DNA of 64,000 nt from Saposhnikovia divaricata (Eukaryota > Streptophyta > Magnoliopsida > Apiales > Apiaceae), in assembly GCA_036435485.1 (NCBI GenBank), contig CM071600.1, forward strand, positions 162,080,546 to 162,144,545. The letters run 5' to 3'. Each line of letters begins with the position of its first letter. Within the stretch, counting starts at the first letter, position 1. Of the stretch, positions 12,334-25,213 are shown in pieces. Made by a program: the position numbers and the translations under genes. Under the pieces are notes generated by a model that did not search any database, was not told the origin of the DNA, and was given only the letters and a program-made list of their open reading frames with translations.

Positions 12334-15300
12334 TGTAACGTCCCGACATCCCAATTCTGAAAATATATATTTTATAATAAAATAGACATTGATACAGGGA
12401 AATTTTAGAAAATTTTGACATGAAGTATTCATAAATCGGACTATCCACCTGTTATTCAACCCAAACCAAATTCCAATTTAACAATTACAGTTAATACACC
12501 AACGATTCCTCACCGGGATCGATTCCAGGTTATGGTATGAAACAAGAATCTAAACCATACAAATTATTACAATTTCTTCTACTATTCTGATTTCAATAAC
12601 TATACCGTTTAATCTGTAGCTTAACTCCAATCCGTGCTTACCCGCTCTAGCTTCGAGATCTATCCTATAAAGGCTGCCTCATTGCTCTCATATGACTCGT
12701 ACGATGTAGACATCCACCCTTATTCCTAACTGAAAGATTAGAGAAAATGAAGCAAGAGTGAGCCAAAGAATGCTCAGCAAGCGAACAGTATAGTGAAACA
12801 ATAATACTACAATGATTCATTGGTGAACATATCACTGACCAACTTATCTCAAAGGAATAATTCACAATTACAGAAGCTCAAGAACTTTAAAGATATAACA
12901 TTTTATTTAATTCAGGAAATGGAATAGAATTGGACTATTTTGCATTTTATTAATAAAAACAATAAGGTTAGGCTGCTGATCAGTCACGCACTAACCCCGG
13001 ACAAACGCACACAGCAAAGTCCTTTAATGGATCCACGGCACACATTGGCCTTAATAACTTCTGACCACGAATCTGGTCCGACCCTTACGGTCCACATTTT
13101 AAAAAAAACTACAGTCCAATCCTATAATCTGAACGTCAGGTGTCGGAACAATCGACCACCTCGACCAGCCAAGCACCCTGGAAACTCACGTTCCAGGTTA
13201 ACAACTAAAATCTCAAGAAGAAATGAGGTCTAGTAAAATTCTGACATAGATATCGACAAGTTCGATATAGAGAAGGGTATTATTCCATAATATATCAGTG
13301 AAACAAGGACAACAATTTCAGTACTATTGAATGGGAATATGATAAACAGCTATTCATATTTACTGAAAATTTAAGAGCAATAATATCAACGACATCGAAT
13401 TAATATAATGATCAAGTGACGAAAAACATGGTTCATTTGAGTGAAATGATTTACTTGCAACATGAATAACAACAATTGTAATTATAAGATAAAGCAAGGG
13501 TATAGTCAAGTGCTAAGCATTTAAAAAATTTACCAACACATTGTCAAGTTAAATCAACATAAGCGAATTAAGTAGCTTTAAATGATCATTTGTAAAATAA
13601 CTCCAAGACAATAAAGTTGTAGGACAGGTTGAAGAAAACCTCTCCTAAAGGGGTCCATTGGTGAAAATCCGTTACCAAGTTTAAACTAACATGAGAGATT
13701 CGAATAGTTTAAAACGAAGATTTAAGAAATTCTCAATTACTTAAGGTCTCACTCTTGTCAGCTATGCCCTTATAGGCTTCAGCTGCCAGAACCGGCATGA
13801 CAAATATGAGTTTAAATAATTAAGAAGATCTCAATTCATTCTTGGTTTTAACCGTCACTGAGCAACACATGCCTCAACAACAGTATAAACCTCCAATTAG
13901 TTTACATAAATTTAAAAGAAAACATCCTTTGAAAAATATTAGCATAGACGAGGAGTATTGCAATAAAATGATTTTAAAAGAAATCATCACCCGAACGATA
14001 GGTGAGGAGCATAAACAATAATAGAAAAATCTAAGAATGTATGTTTATAATTCACAGAAGAAGAATGTCACATGAAATAAAAATAAAGAGTATAGGTACT
14101 AACAAAATGATTTAAAAGGAATATCATAAATTATTAGAACAAATTCTCATTATTCAAACTAAAAGAGAGGGTATAGATGCTTGCAAGAAAGAAATTTGAA
14201 AGTACAGATAATTAATACAAGAGGATTTCACGTCACTTGAACAATAAGTGAGGGGTAGTAACTTGCAAACTAATTTGACAGAAACGTTGTATAAATAACA
14301 GAAACAAACTTATCCCACTTGAACAATAAGCAGGGAATAGTACACTTGCCTCAATACATGCAGTTTCCAATTCCAACATCTCGATCCTTTACTCACTTTA
14401 CATTAGTTTCTCCTTCTTTAAAAGTTGCCCTCTGCTCGACTATACATTCGTCTTTCCCCTATCTTTAGTCAGTCCCTCTGCTATTATACTCGTCAGCTTC
14501 GATGAATACCTCCTTTTCCAATATTCCATCCTTTTGTACACTGGCACCTAGTCGGACAACCTACTCGTACCTATATGAAAGTAAAGTACTAGTTCAGTAC
14601 ATAACCAATCAAAATCGTACTGTCTCTCTAGTTTACCCAAACTTTACCTATTTCAGTACGCTAATAACCGTAACCGTCTAATTTCTGTTCTACCCAAACG
14701 CATCCTAATACGCTTTACAACATATACAAATCATATTCTCAAAATAATAATGTATAACCACAAAATCATATAAGCACTTAGCACGTAATGTCAACTTACA
14801 TTTATACCTCTTTAACGTGTAGATCACATCGATTTACAAATAATTCTTCTCTATTTACTATGCGAATTACCGAAAGAATCTTAACAAAATTTGGACAACG
14901 TCTCCTTAGTATTATTGCACTACCAGTCGGTTTCAAACCGACAACCAACCAATCAAACAAATATAAAATGCTATCTACTATTCCACTTAAGCCAACCATA
15001 TTTATTGGCAAGTTTTACTATTTACAAGTATCTGTTTATAATTTGACAACTCATGATCACTTCAAATTTAAAGCCAAACTCATTCAGGCCACCAAGATTT
15101 CCAAAGAATTTTTTTACCAAGCTATCAATAATAATTCTTAACATGTCTCCGAAGTAACAACATCATTGTACAAACATTTTAAACCAATTCAAAACTTTAA
15201 TTTTCACTAAAACTCAAGATAAGACTCTTATAGGATCACTAACTCCTTTAATAAATTAGTTAGCCTCAAAACCAACATCAATTAATCATTAACATTATAA

Positions 15301-17239
15301 CCCACGGCCATACCTACCCATACCTTTATCACATCCCCGGTTTTTATAACCCACATGCACATATAGGTACTACATTCACACACAGCAACCTCATCCCCCC
15401 TGCACTCCTGCCTCCTCCTTCGATCAATACTACTTCACCACCCTCTCAGCTTGAACACCACAACCGAACTCAATTACTGAACCCAAAAAAAAAAGAAACA
15501 AGAACCAAATTAAACCTTCATTCGAACAGTTCACCACTTCCCTAACCCAGCCACCAAATTCTTCCTCCTCTGTTCCTCTGAACTTCACCACTCGACACAC
15601 TCACACCGTCCAGCTCTGTACACCCACATAAAGTTTATATTAATTCCCCTATTTTTAACTGTCCTCATTTCTCACAACAATCCCACGTCCCCCTTACACC
15701 CTTCTCCAGCGTTTCCTAGTCAGACATAGATGCACCAACAATCTTATTCCTACTACTCATTAACCACACATCTCCGATATACCACCATTCGGACAATTAG
15801 TAAAATTCAAACATGTTAAACAAAGCACAAGAAATACACATATATTCCTCCAACCATATCAATGCAGCCATAAACATTAATAATCTTCAACTTTAAGCCT
15901 AACCCCTGACCCCCAATCGCCAAAACACCACCGTCATCACACCAAAATCATTTCAATCGATTCAGAACTCACCCCACCTCAACACCCGCTAGTACAACCC
16001 ACCTGTGCATAACTGTACACACACCTACCGTACATAAACACGCACGCCACACCAGTCATATACAAGCATCACAGCCACAACTTCTCCACAACCCCAACAT
16101 CAAATCGGTACCAAGAACAGGAGACTTACAAATATTGAATCAACAGAATCGGAAAGAATCCCACACACGCAGTCTCACATTCTCCCCTGTCTTCCAAATT
16201 CTCAAAAGTAATAACAACAATCCTAGAATAAACAGACATAAAAAAATAAGAACCAACATCGGGAGAAAATCCGGCCAACAGAATAGGCAGAATCTGATGA
16301 AACATTTCCGATTTCCAATTCACTGAACTCGACAACAAACAGACATACACATACCACGAGTACACGCCTCAACACGCACACACGAGCCGGATAATTACCC
16401 ACACAATTCACTGCAGACTCGCACATATATACACACGCACAATATGGCTTACAAGCACACACATATCTCGATTAAAAGAGAGGAAGAGAGAGATGAGGGT
16501 GAGAGAGATTCAGTTTGAGAGAGTGAGAGTGTGTGTTATCGAGAGAGTCACAGAGTCAGTGAGAGAGGGTTCGAGATCTTTCGAGAGAAACAAGAACAGA
16601 GTTATGCTACTCAATTGGATAAATTGGGTTTTGGGGATTAAAAAGGGGTAAAAGTAGTTTAGGAATTTTACTAGCTGAAAATGTATAAAACAAATCTGAT
16701 TTAACTCATTTTAAAATTGAAATTAAAGAGAAAATTAGTACAAAAGTAAATTTAAAAATTCTAAAATTAAAGTTTACGAAATTACAAATATCCCCATATT
16801 TTAAAATATTTTTAGGATCAAAAACGAATTAGATATGAATTTTTTTTTTTCAAGTTTTGATCTTCTAAATGCAAAATAACTCGTTAAATCATTTTAAAAT
16901 ACCAAAACACCCAAATTAATTCACTCAATAATTTTAAAAACTAATAATATATACAAAGATGATATTACAAAAGGTTTCATGATTTTTAAATACTCATATG
17001 ATTTTATAAAAAAAATTCAAAGATCAATAATGCATGATTTAAATAGATTTAATTCGTAAAAAAAATTCAAATAAAATTACAAGGACCCACATTTCACATA
17101 TTCATCATCATATAAGCACTTAAACATGATGTCACATAAATTTAACCTAAAAAAAAAATTTTACACCCTATAATCCACATTTAATATTAAATAATTAAAT
17201 AAATATAGCAATAATTACGATACTTTCTAGGGCGTTATA
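12334..17239 (-). repeat. LARD-A 3' LTR
   Basis: It starts TGTAACGTCCCGAC and ends GGGCGTTATA on the plus strand, and matches 20290-25208 along its whole length. Features shared by both copies include the block conserved with LARD-B (12961-13050), a segment resembling the LARD-B internal domain (about 13690-13930) and a GA-rich region (about 16460-16580). Frames of 97 and 117 codons at 12940-13233 and 14788-15141 appear in both copies only because the LTRs are duplicates. They have no recognisable domain. Confidence 0.93.
13690..13930 (-). repeat. LARD-A LTR segment homologous to the LARD-B internal domain
   Basis: The stretch with TCTCACTCTTGTC at 13747, GACAA.ATGAGTT and TTTTAACCGTCACTG matches LARD-B about 5640-5850, which lies in the internal domain there. 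The second LTR has it at about 21650-21885. The LARD-A internal domain appears to lack it, and so does the LARD-B LTR. Confidence 0.55.
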
Positions 17240-17254
17240 TCCTTCCCCCCTTAA
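17240..17254 (-). other. LARD-A polypurine tract
   Basis: TCCTTCCCCCCTTAA on the plus strand is a purine run on the element strand, immediately upstream of the 3' LTR. It nearly matches the tract of LARD-B and that of gypsy-2 at 56119-56134. Confidence 0.85.
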
Positions 17255-19348
17255 TAGGATTCTGTCCTCAGAATCGACCGTAAGAAACATATGACGGTAT
17301 TCTCAAACATTTCTATTTAAATTTCCAAATCATTTCTTTTATTCTAGAATTCCTTTATATCAATTCACATATCGATAGGCTCATCCTGTAGGCCTTCGAA
17401 TTCAAAATAGACTTAAATCTTTGGTTTCCAAGTCTCATTAACTCTAAGCACTTACTACTCGTACGCGAACGTCTTTCTACCGGAAATCGGACATGACCTA
17501 TTCGTATAATGGACTATATCCTGTACACAACGCCTCCATTACTGACCCAATCATCCATAATAATTCATTCATATACAATACTGAACCAAAACCTGGCTTA
17601 ACCTGCCGCAAATATATAAGTGAAGAAATCTGTCTTGACTTGAAGTAAACATGTAAATAATTAAATCTTTAAAACGAAATTCACGTGACTAAAACAATTC
17701 ATACCACTTCCACGCTCCTACTCATAATTCAGGTTGCCCCAGATAAAATTCTGAGAAAAAGAATATCAAGAAATCCCCCAATCATTCTTACTCCCCTTTC
17801 AACGTGCAATGTTACTCGAGGCGGGAATGACTGGGAAACTTCTATCCATCCTTAATCCCATTGTTTTACTAAGTAACCTTTTCGAAACTAATAACCATTT
17901 ACCTTGACACATATATATCTTACAGATCGTCAAAATTTAAACTCTACACATTATAACTCCCATATTTATAAATAACTCATTTCCTTGAACTATTTCATCT
18001 TCTACATTCATCCGCTTCACGTTCTGCTTCCGTCAACTCTGCTTGATACTTCCTACTTTCCTCTAACGATTCATTCGCAATAATCTAGTCCTTTGGATCT
18101 TCCATCTATAAGTTCCCAAATTCATTGAACATTTCCTTGGGCATTGTGTGCCTATTTAATCTTTCCTGGTTCATCTGATTGCACTGATACTTGAGCGGTT
18201 TTCGATCTCTTCTTTCACTCCTAAAAGCTTTCACCTTTATCCATTCATTTCTTGACTGGTATGCTTGTCTACTGTTGTAGCTATCTTGGTAAATCTTTGA
18301 CAATCCTTCAATAATTCCTAACTGGTCCTTCAAAGTTTTCGATCTCCGCTAGCATCTTAGGCTGTTCCTGATTCATTTCTGTTTCGTCATCACGACATTT
18401 ACTTCGATCCTTTCGTCATATCTTGAAAATGTATTTCTTCCAATTGCAAAGATCATACTTAGTAATCATATACATGTCCTTTCTATATCCTCAAATATCT
18501 TGTTATGTCTTCCGATCTTAACTCCTTTACATTCCTGGATTTCAAAATCTCCTAGGTCTTACATTCCTTTCCAGTCAAATTTCACATCCTCCATTAACAC
18601 AATTCTTGAAAATTTCCTGGTTTTCTGTCTTCCTTTTCTTACCGTCTCGTTCCATCTGCGTAAACTCACTCTTACTCTTAATATTAGTGATCCTCTGACT
18701 ATATTCGCACAAGTTATTAACTCCACACAATCACTTTACTTCCTTATCCAAAGCTTCAATTCTTGCTAAAATTCCTTACAAACGAACCGTCCCACTCTAC
18801 CTTGTCTTACTCAAGTTATCCCATTCCGTCTCTAAACTTTTATATCTGACAATTTATCTCCAACATCCAAATTCCTGTAATATCTTATCTACTGTATCCA
18901 TAGTGAAAATATATAATAAACAAGTATTCTTCAACAATCTTTCCTCCACGATAAGCTTCACATACCAATTATATCAATCCTCACTATATTTTCAACTTTA
19001 ACAAAATTATCATTTCATGTCCTTATCATCTACTCCTCAGCCAAAATCAGTTTCTCCGTATTGTTGAATTTTGTACGTGTTTTGTTAATCCACTGCGTAA
19101 TTTAACTTGATATTCACTCTCTGCTTTAACTTCAATTCTCAAGCCTGCTCATCAAATTTTCATTCGACGTAAATGTACCTTGTACCACTTAGATGTCATT
19201 GTTTCCATCTTTACTACTCTCAATCACTGATAGCTTTAGGATTCATAAGGGTTTATAACAAAAGAAACCAATACAATGGACATATGTTAGCAAGTATGTA
19301 TAAGTTGAATTTTGTTTGATATGGATTTGATAAAAGAATTTACCGAAA

Positions 19349-19520
19349 GATCAGAATGATCATTGAACTGTTTCCAGGTTGAATTTGTCACTTAGGTCAA
19401 CCGCCATAGTACAAAAAGGTGGCCAGCCTTCAGTACTTTCATGACAAACACAATCAGTGGCGTCCCACCAGACTTCTATCACATGGATAGATGTCCCTGG
19501 ATCCCCTATATACATAGGGT
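19349..19520 (-). repeat. block conserved with the LARD-B internal domain
   Basis: This is the counterpart of 5281-5465. On the element strand it is open and rich in Trp, Cys and His, but the LARD-B copy is not open, so conservation at the RNA or DNA level is as likely as at the protein level. Confidence 0.5.
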
Positions 19521-19958
19521 TGTTCTTCCCAGTCAGAATAAATAAGGTTAAGTATTCAAAGAGAAACAAAAAGAATTCAAAAGTTTCAAAAAGTTTATAG
19601 ATATACAATGTTGAATAAGGAATAGCAATTATTCGGGGAACTTAGAAAGAATTCAAAGGTCTCAATAATTTATATGCATAATGTTGAATCAAGTTATCCC
19701 CTGGAAAATAGAGGTATCTTTGAAAAATAGAAATGTGTTTAAATGAATCTGAAAAAGTCGTCATCAATTGAAATATAGTCGATTATCAAAGGTGATGGGG
19801 TATTATCAAGATAAGAAGAAACAGAAAGAAAGGTTGATCGAATCTCCTTAATCAATAAACTAAATGAAATCAACTGCTAGTAATGAATAACCACGCCATT
19901 CCTCTGACCCATGTCAGTAATCGCATTTCACATCTTATTTTCAATCCTTTCGCACTTT

Positions 19959-20144
19959 CTATATCACTCGCGGGGTAACTAAAGTTGCAAAAGAAATTCT
20001 AGAACATACACGAAGGTCTACATGTGACACCTTCCAAGCTGGTAACTCCGATCGTCTATTTAACGTAGGCGGCGCCGAATCAACTACCTCGTCCAAAGTC
20101 GTACCTTCGAATGAATCGAATTCTGGCTCGCGCGATATGTCGAA
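19959..20144 (-). pseudogene. acidic leader reading frame of LARD-A (relic)
   Basis: Reading leftwards from 20144 gives 61 open codons ending in TAG at 19959-19961. The first half is acidic and contains EFDSF, and the same motif occurs at the same place in LARD-B. It has no ATG of its own and would need to be joined to an upstream exon. The LTR candidate at 20598-20669 ends in a phase-0 donor. It is probably a remnant of the spliced leader gene proposed for gypsy-2 and gypsy-3, but there is no convincing acceptor. Confidence 0.35.
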
Positions 20145-20274
20145 ATACTAACTAACGTCACAACCGTTGTCCTAATAACCTAAGGCGAATCTTATCCTAA
20201 ATCGTTCTATCTAACGTCCCACTTAAATACCTATACTTAATTATCCTAACTTGTTTCAGTGACCATAACCTGTC

Positions 20275-20286
20275 GCTCTGATACCA
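20275..20286 (-). other. LARD-A primer binding site (initiator tRNA-Met)
   Basis: GCTCTGATACCA on the plus strand is TGGTATCAGAGC on the element strand, three bases from the LTR. Confidence 0.92.
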
Positions 20287-20289
20287 ACC

Positions 20290-23200
20290 TATAACGTCCC
20301 GACATCCCAATTCTGAAAATATATATTTTATAATAAAATAGACATTGATACAGGGAAATTTTAGAAAATTTCGACATGAAGTATTCATAAATCGGACTAT
20401 CCACCTGTTATTCAACCCAAACCAAATTCCAATTTAACAATTACAGTTAATACACCAACGATTCCTCACCGGGATCGATTCCTGGTTATGGTATGAAACA
20501 AGAATCTAAACCATACAAATTATTACAATTTCTTCTACTATTCTGATTTCAATAACTATACCGTTTAATCTGTAGCTTAACTCCAATCCGTGCTTACCCG
20601 CTCTAGCTTCGAGATCTATCCTGTAAAGGCTGCCTCATTGCTCTCATATGACTCGTACGATGTAGACATCCACCCTTATTCCTAACTGAAAGATTAGAGA
20701 AAATGAAGCAAGAGTGAGCCAAAGAATGCTCAGCAAGCGAACAGTATAGTGAAACAATAATACTACAATGATTCATTGGTGAACATATCACTGACCAACT
20801 TATCTCAAAGGAATAATTCACAATTACAGAAGCTCAAGAACTTTAAAGATATAACATTTTATTTAATTCAGGAAATGGAATAGAATTGGACTATTTTGCA
20901 TTTTATTAATAAAAACAATAAGGTTAGGCTGCTGATCAGTCACGCACTAACCCCGGACAAACGCACACAGCAAAGTCCTTTAATGGATCCACGGCACACA
21001 TTGGCCTTAATAACTTCTGACCACGAATCTGGTCCGACCCTTACGGTCCACATTTTAAAAAAAACTACAGTCCAATCCTATAATCTGAACGTCAGGTGTC
21101 GGAACAATCGACCACCTCGACCAGCCAAGCACCCTGGAAACTCACGTTCCAGGTTAACAACTAAAATCTCAAGAAGAAATGAGGTCTAGTAAGATTTTGA
21201 CATAGATATCGACAAGTTCGATATAGTTAGGGTATATTATTCCATAATATATTAGTGAAACAGGGACAACAATTTCAGTACTATTGAATGGGAATATGAT
21301 AAACAGCTATTCATATTTACTGAAAATTTAAGAGCAATAATATCAACGACATCGAATTAATATAATGATCAAGTGACGAAAAACATGGTTCATTTGAGTG
21401 AAATGATTTACTTGCAACATGAATAACAACAATTGTAGTTATAAGATAAAGCAAGGGTACAGTCAAGTGCTAAGCATTTAAAAAATTTACCAACACATTG
21501 TCAAGTTAAATCAACATAAGCGAATTAAGTAGCTTTAAATGATCATTTGTAAAATAACTCCAAGACAATAAAGTTGTAGGACAGGTTGAAGAAAACCTCT
21601 CCTAAAGGGGTCCATTGGTGAAAATCCGTTACCAAGTTTAAACTAACATGAGAGATTCGAATAGTTTAAAACGAAGATTTAAGAAATTCTCAATTACTTA
21701 AGGTCTCACTCTTGTCAGCTATGCCCTTATAGGCTTCAGCTGCCAGAACCGGCATGACAAATATGAGTTTAAATAATTAAGAAGATCTCAATTCATTCTT
21801 GGTTTTAACCGTCACTGAGCAACACATGCCTCAACAACAGTATAAACCTCGAATTAGATTACATAAATTTAAAAGAAAACATCCTTTGAAAAATATTAGC
21901 ATAGACGAGGAGTATTGCAATAAAATGATTTTAAAAGAAATCATCATCACCCGAACGATAGGTGAGGAGCATAAACAATAATAGAAAAATCTAAGAATGT
22001 ATGTTTATAATTCACAGAAGAAGAATGTCACAGGAAATAAAAATAAAGAGTATAGGTACTAACAAAATGATTTAAAAGGAATATCATAAATTAATAGAAC
22101 AAATTCTCATTATTCAAACTAAAAGAGAGGGTATAGATGCTTGCAAGAAAGAAATTTGAAAGTACAGATAATTAATACAAGAGGATTTCACGTCACTTGA
22201 ACAATAAGTGAGGGGTAGTAACTTGCAAACTAATTTGACAGAAACGTTGTATAAATAACAGAAACAAACTTATCCCACTTGAACAATAAGCAGGGAATAG
22301 TACACTTGCCTCAATACATGCAGTTTCCAATTCCAACATCTCGATCCTTTACTCACTTTACATTAGTTTCTCCTTCTTTAAAAGTTGCCCTCTGCTCGAC
22401 TATACATTCGTCTTTCCCCTATCTTTAGTCAGTCCCTCTGCTATTATACTCGTCAGCTTCGATGAATACCTCCTTTTCCAATATTCCATCCTTTTGTACA
22501 CTGGCACCTAGTCGGACAACCTACTCGTACCTATATGAAAGTAAAGTACTAGTTCAGTACATAACCAATCAAAATCGTACTGTCTCTCTAGTTTACCCAA
22601 ACTTTACCTATTTCAGTACGCTAATAACCGTAACCGTCTAATTTCTGTTCTACCCAAACGCATCCTAATACGCTTTACAACATATACAAATCATATTCTC
22701 AAAATAATAATGTATAACCACAAAATCATATAAGCACTTAGCACGTAATGTCAACTTACATTTATACCTCTTTAACGTGTAGATCACATCGATTTACAAA
22801 TAATTCTTCTCTATTTACTATGCGAATTACCGAAAGAATCTTAACAAAATTTGGACAACGTCTCCTTAGTATTATTGCACTACCAGTCGGTTTCAAACCG
22901 ACAACCAACCAATCAAACAAATATAAAATGCTATCTACTATTCCACTTGAGCCAACCATATTTATTGGCAAGTTTTACTATTTACAAGTATCTGTTTATA
23001 ATTTGACAACTCATCATCACTTCAAATTTAAAGCCAAACTCATTCAGGCCACCAAGATTTCCAAAGAATTTTTTTACCAAGCTATCAATAATAATTCTTA
23101 ACATGTCTCCGAAGTAACAACATCATTGTACAAACATTTTAAACCAATTCAAAACTTTAATTTTCACTAAAACTCAAGATAAGACTCTTATAGGATCACT

Positions 23201-25208
23201 AACTCCTTTAATAAATTAGTTAGCCTCAAAACCAACATCAATTAATCATTAACATTATAACCCACGGCCATACCTACCCATACCTTTATCACATCCCCGG
23301 TTTTTATAACCCACATGCACATACAGGTACTACATTCACACACAGCAACCTCATCCCCCCTGCACTCCTGCCTCCTCCTTCGATCAATACTACTTCACCA
23401 CCCTCTCAGCTTGAACACCACAACCGAACTCAATTACTGAACCCAAAAAAAAAAAAGAAACAAGAACCAAATTAAACCTTCATTCGAACAGTTCACCACT
23501 TCCCTAACTCACGCCCAGCCACCAAACTCTTCCTCCTCTGTTCCTCTGAACTTCACCACTCGACACACTCACACCGTCCAGCTCTGTACACCCACATAAA
23601 GTTTATATTAATTCCCCTATTTTTAACTGTCCTCATTTCTCACAACAATCCCACGTCCCCCTTACACCCTTCTCCAGCGTTTCCTAGTCAGACATAGATG
23701 CACCAACAATCTTATTCCTACTACTCATTAACCACACATCTCCGATATACCACCATTCGGACAATTAATAAAATTCAAACATGTTAAACAAAGCACAAGA
23801 AATACACATATATTCCTCCAACCATATCAATGCAACCATAAACATTAATAATCTTCAACTTTAAGCCTAACCCCTGACCCCCAATCGCCAAAACACCACC
23901 GTCATCACACCAAAATCATTTCAATCGATTCAGAACTCACCCCACCTCAACACCCGCTAGTACAACCCACCTGTGCATAACTGTACACACACTTACCATA
24001 CATAAACACGCACGCCACACCAGTCATATACAAGCATCACAGCCACAACTTCTCCACAACCCCAACATCAAATCGGTACCAAGAACAGGAGACTTACAAA
24101 TATTGAATCAACAGAATCGGAAAGAATCCCACACACGCAGTCTCACATTCTCCCCTGTCTTCCAAATTCTCAAAAGTAATAACAACAATCCTAGAATAAA
24201 CAGACATAAAAAAATAAGAACCAACATCGGGAGAAAATCCGGCCAACAGAATAGTCAGAATCTGATGAAACATTTCCGATTTCCAATTCACTGAACTCGA
24301 CAACAAACAGACATACACATACCACGAGTACACGCCTCAACACGCACACACGAGCCGGATAATTACCCACACAATTCACTGCAGACTCGCACATATATAC
24401 ACACGCACAATATGACTTACAAGCACACACATATCTCGATTAAAAGAGAGGAAGAGAGAGATGAGGGTGAGAGAGATTCAGTTTGAGAGAGTGAGAGTGT
24501 GTGTTATCGAGAGAGTCACAGAGTCAGTGAGAGAGGGTTCGAGATCTTTCGAGAGAAACAAGAACAGAGTTATGCTACTCAATTGGATAAATTGGGTTTT
24601 GGGGATTAAAAAGGGGTAAAAGTAGTTTAGGAATTTTACTAGCTGAAAATGTATAAAACAAATCTGATTTAACTCATTTTAAAATTGAAATTAAAGAGAA
24701 AATTAGTACAAAAGTAAATTTAAAAATTCTAAAATTAAAGTTTACGAAATTACAAATATCCCCATATTTTAAAATATTTTTAGGATAAAAAACGAATTAG
24801 ATATGAATTTTTTTTTTCAAGTTTTGATCTTCTAAATGCAAAATAACTCGTTAAATCATTTTAAAATACCAAAACACCCAAATTAATTCACTCAATAATT
24901 TTAAAAACTAATAATATATACAAAGATGATATTACAAAAGTTTTCATGATTTTTAAATACTCATATGATTTTATAAAAAAAATTTATAGATCAATAATGC
25001 ATGATTTAAATAGATTTAATTCGTAAAAAAAATTCAAATAAAATTACACGGACCCACATTTCACATATTCATCATCATATACGCACTTAAACATGATGTC
25101 ACATAAATTTAACCTAAAAAAAAAAAATTTTACACCCTATAATCCACATTTAATATTAAATAATTAAATAAATATAGCAATAATTACGATACTTTCTAGG
25201 GCGTTATA
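20290..25208 (-). repeat. LARD-A 5' LTR
   Basis: This second full LTR (4,919 bp) ends at GGGCGTTATA, after which gypsy-1 coding sequence resumes. Its PBS-proximal terminus reads TATAACG rather than TGTAACG, a single difference from the other copy. Confidence 0.93.
20598..20669 (-). pseudogene. candidate LTR-borne first coding exon in LARD-A
   Basis: On the element strand a TTTCAG acceptor-like site (20686-20691) precedes an ATG at 20669. The frame runs 24 codons (beginning MSTSYESYESNEAAF, one internal TAG) to CGG|GTAAGC, with a strong donor at 20597-20596 in phase 0. LARD-B has a related ATG frame in the same place. The layout copies that of gypsy-2 at 38150-38242. The stop is present in both LTRs, so the copy is inactive. 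Confidence 0.35.
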
Positions 25209-25213
25209 CGGAC
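25209..25213. other. LARD-A target site duplication, right copy
   Basis: CGGAC corresponds to CGGGC at 12329-12333. The mismatch (A for G) may be a later transition in either copy. Confidence 0.75.

Larger units (their letters stand above)
17240..20289 (-). other. LARD-A internal domain, largely non-coding
   Basis: This 3,050-bp domain has no gag or pol. A 75-codon minus-strand frame at 18106-18333, rich in charged residues, has no recognisable domain and is interrupted upstream. An 82-codon frame at 19360-19608 covers the block conserved with LARD-B. The acidic frame at 19959-20144 lies closest to the PBS. The rest is AT- and CT-rich sequence in which I see nothing further. Confidence 0.8.
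12334..25208 (-). mobile_element. LARD-A: complete non-autonomous large LTR retrotransposon (12.9 kb)
   Basis: This complete minus-strand element has LTRs at 12334-17239 (4,906 bp) and 20290-25208 (4,919 bp), a 3,050-bp internal domain without gag or pol, a tRNA-Met PBS at 20275-20286 and a purine tract at 17240-17254. The two LTRs are nearly identical by eye, with scattered single changes and a few short indels, so insertion is recent. It belongs to a family related to LARD-B but much diverged outside short conserved blocks. It lies in gypsy-1 between protease and RT, in opposite orientation. Lacking all enzymes, it must have used proteins of an autonomous gypsy element. The matching PBS, PBS spacing, purine tract and LTR termini suggest a partner of the gypsy-2 type. 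Confidence 0.93.

Noticed and set aside
12940..13233. 97-codon frame found twice (also 20896-21189), and 117-codon frames at 14788 and 22748
   Set aside because: They repeat only because the two LTRs of LARD-A are recent duplicates. No domain, no coding bias, and not kept in LARD-B.
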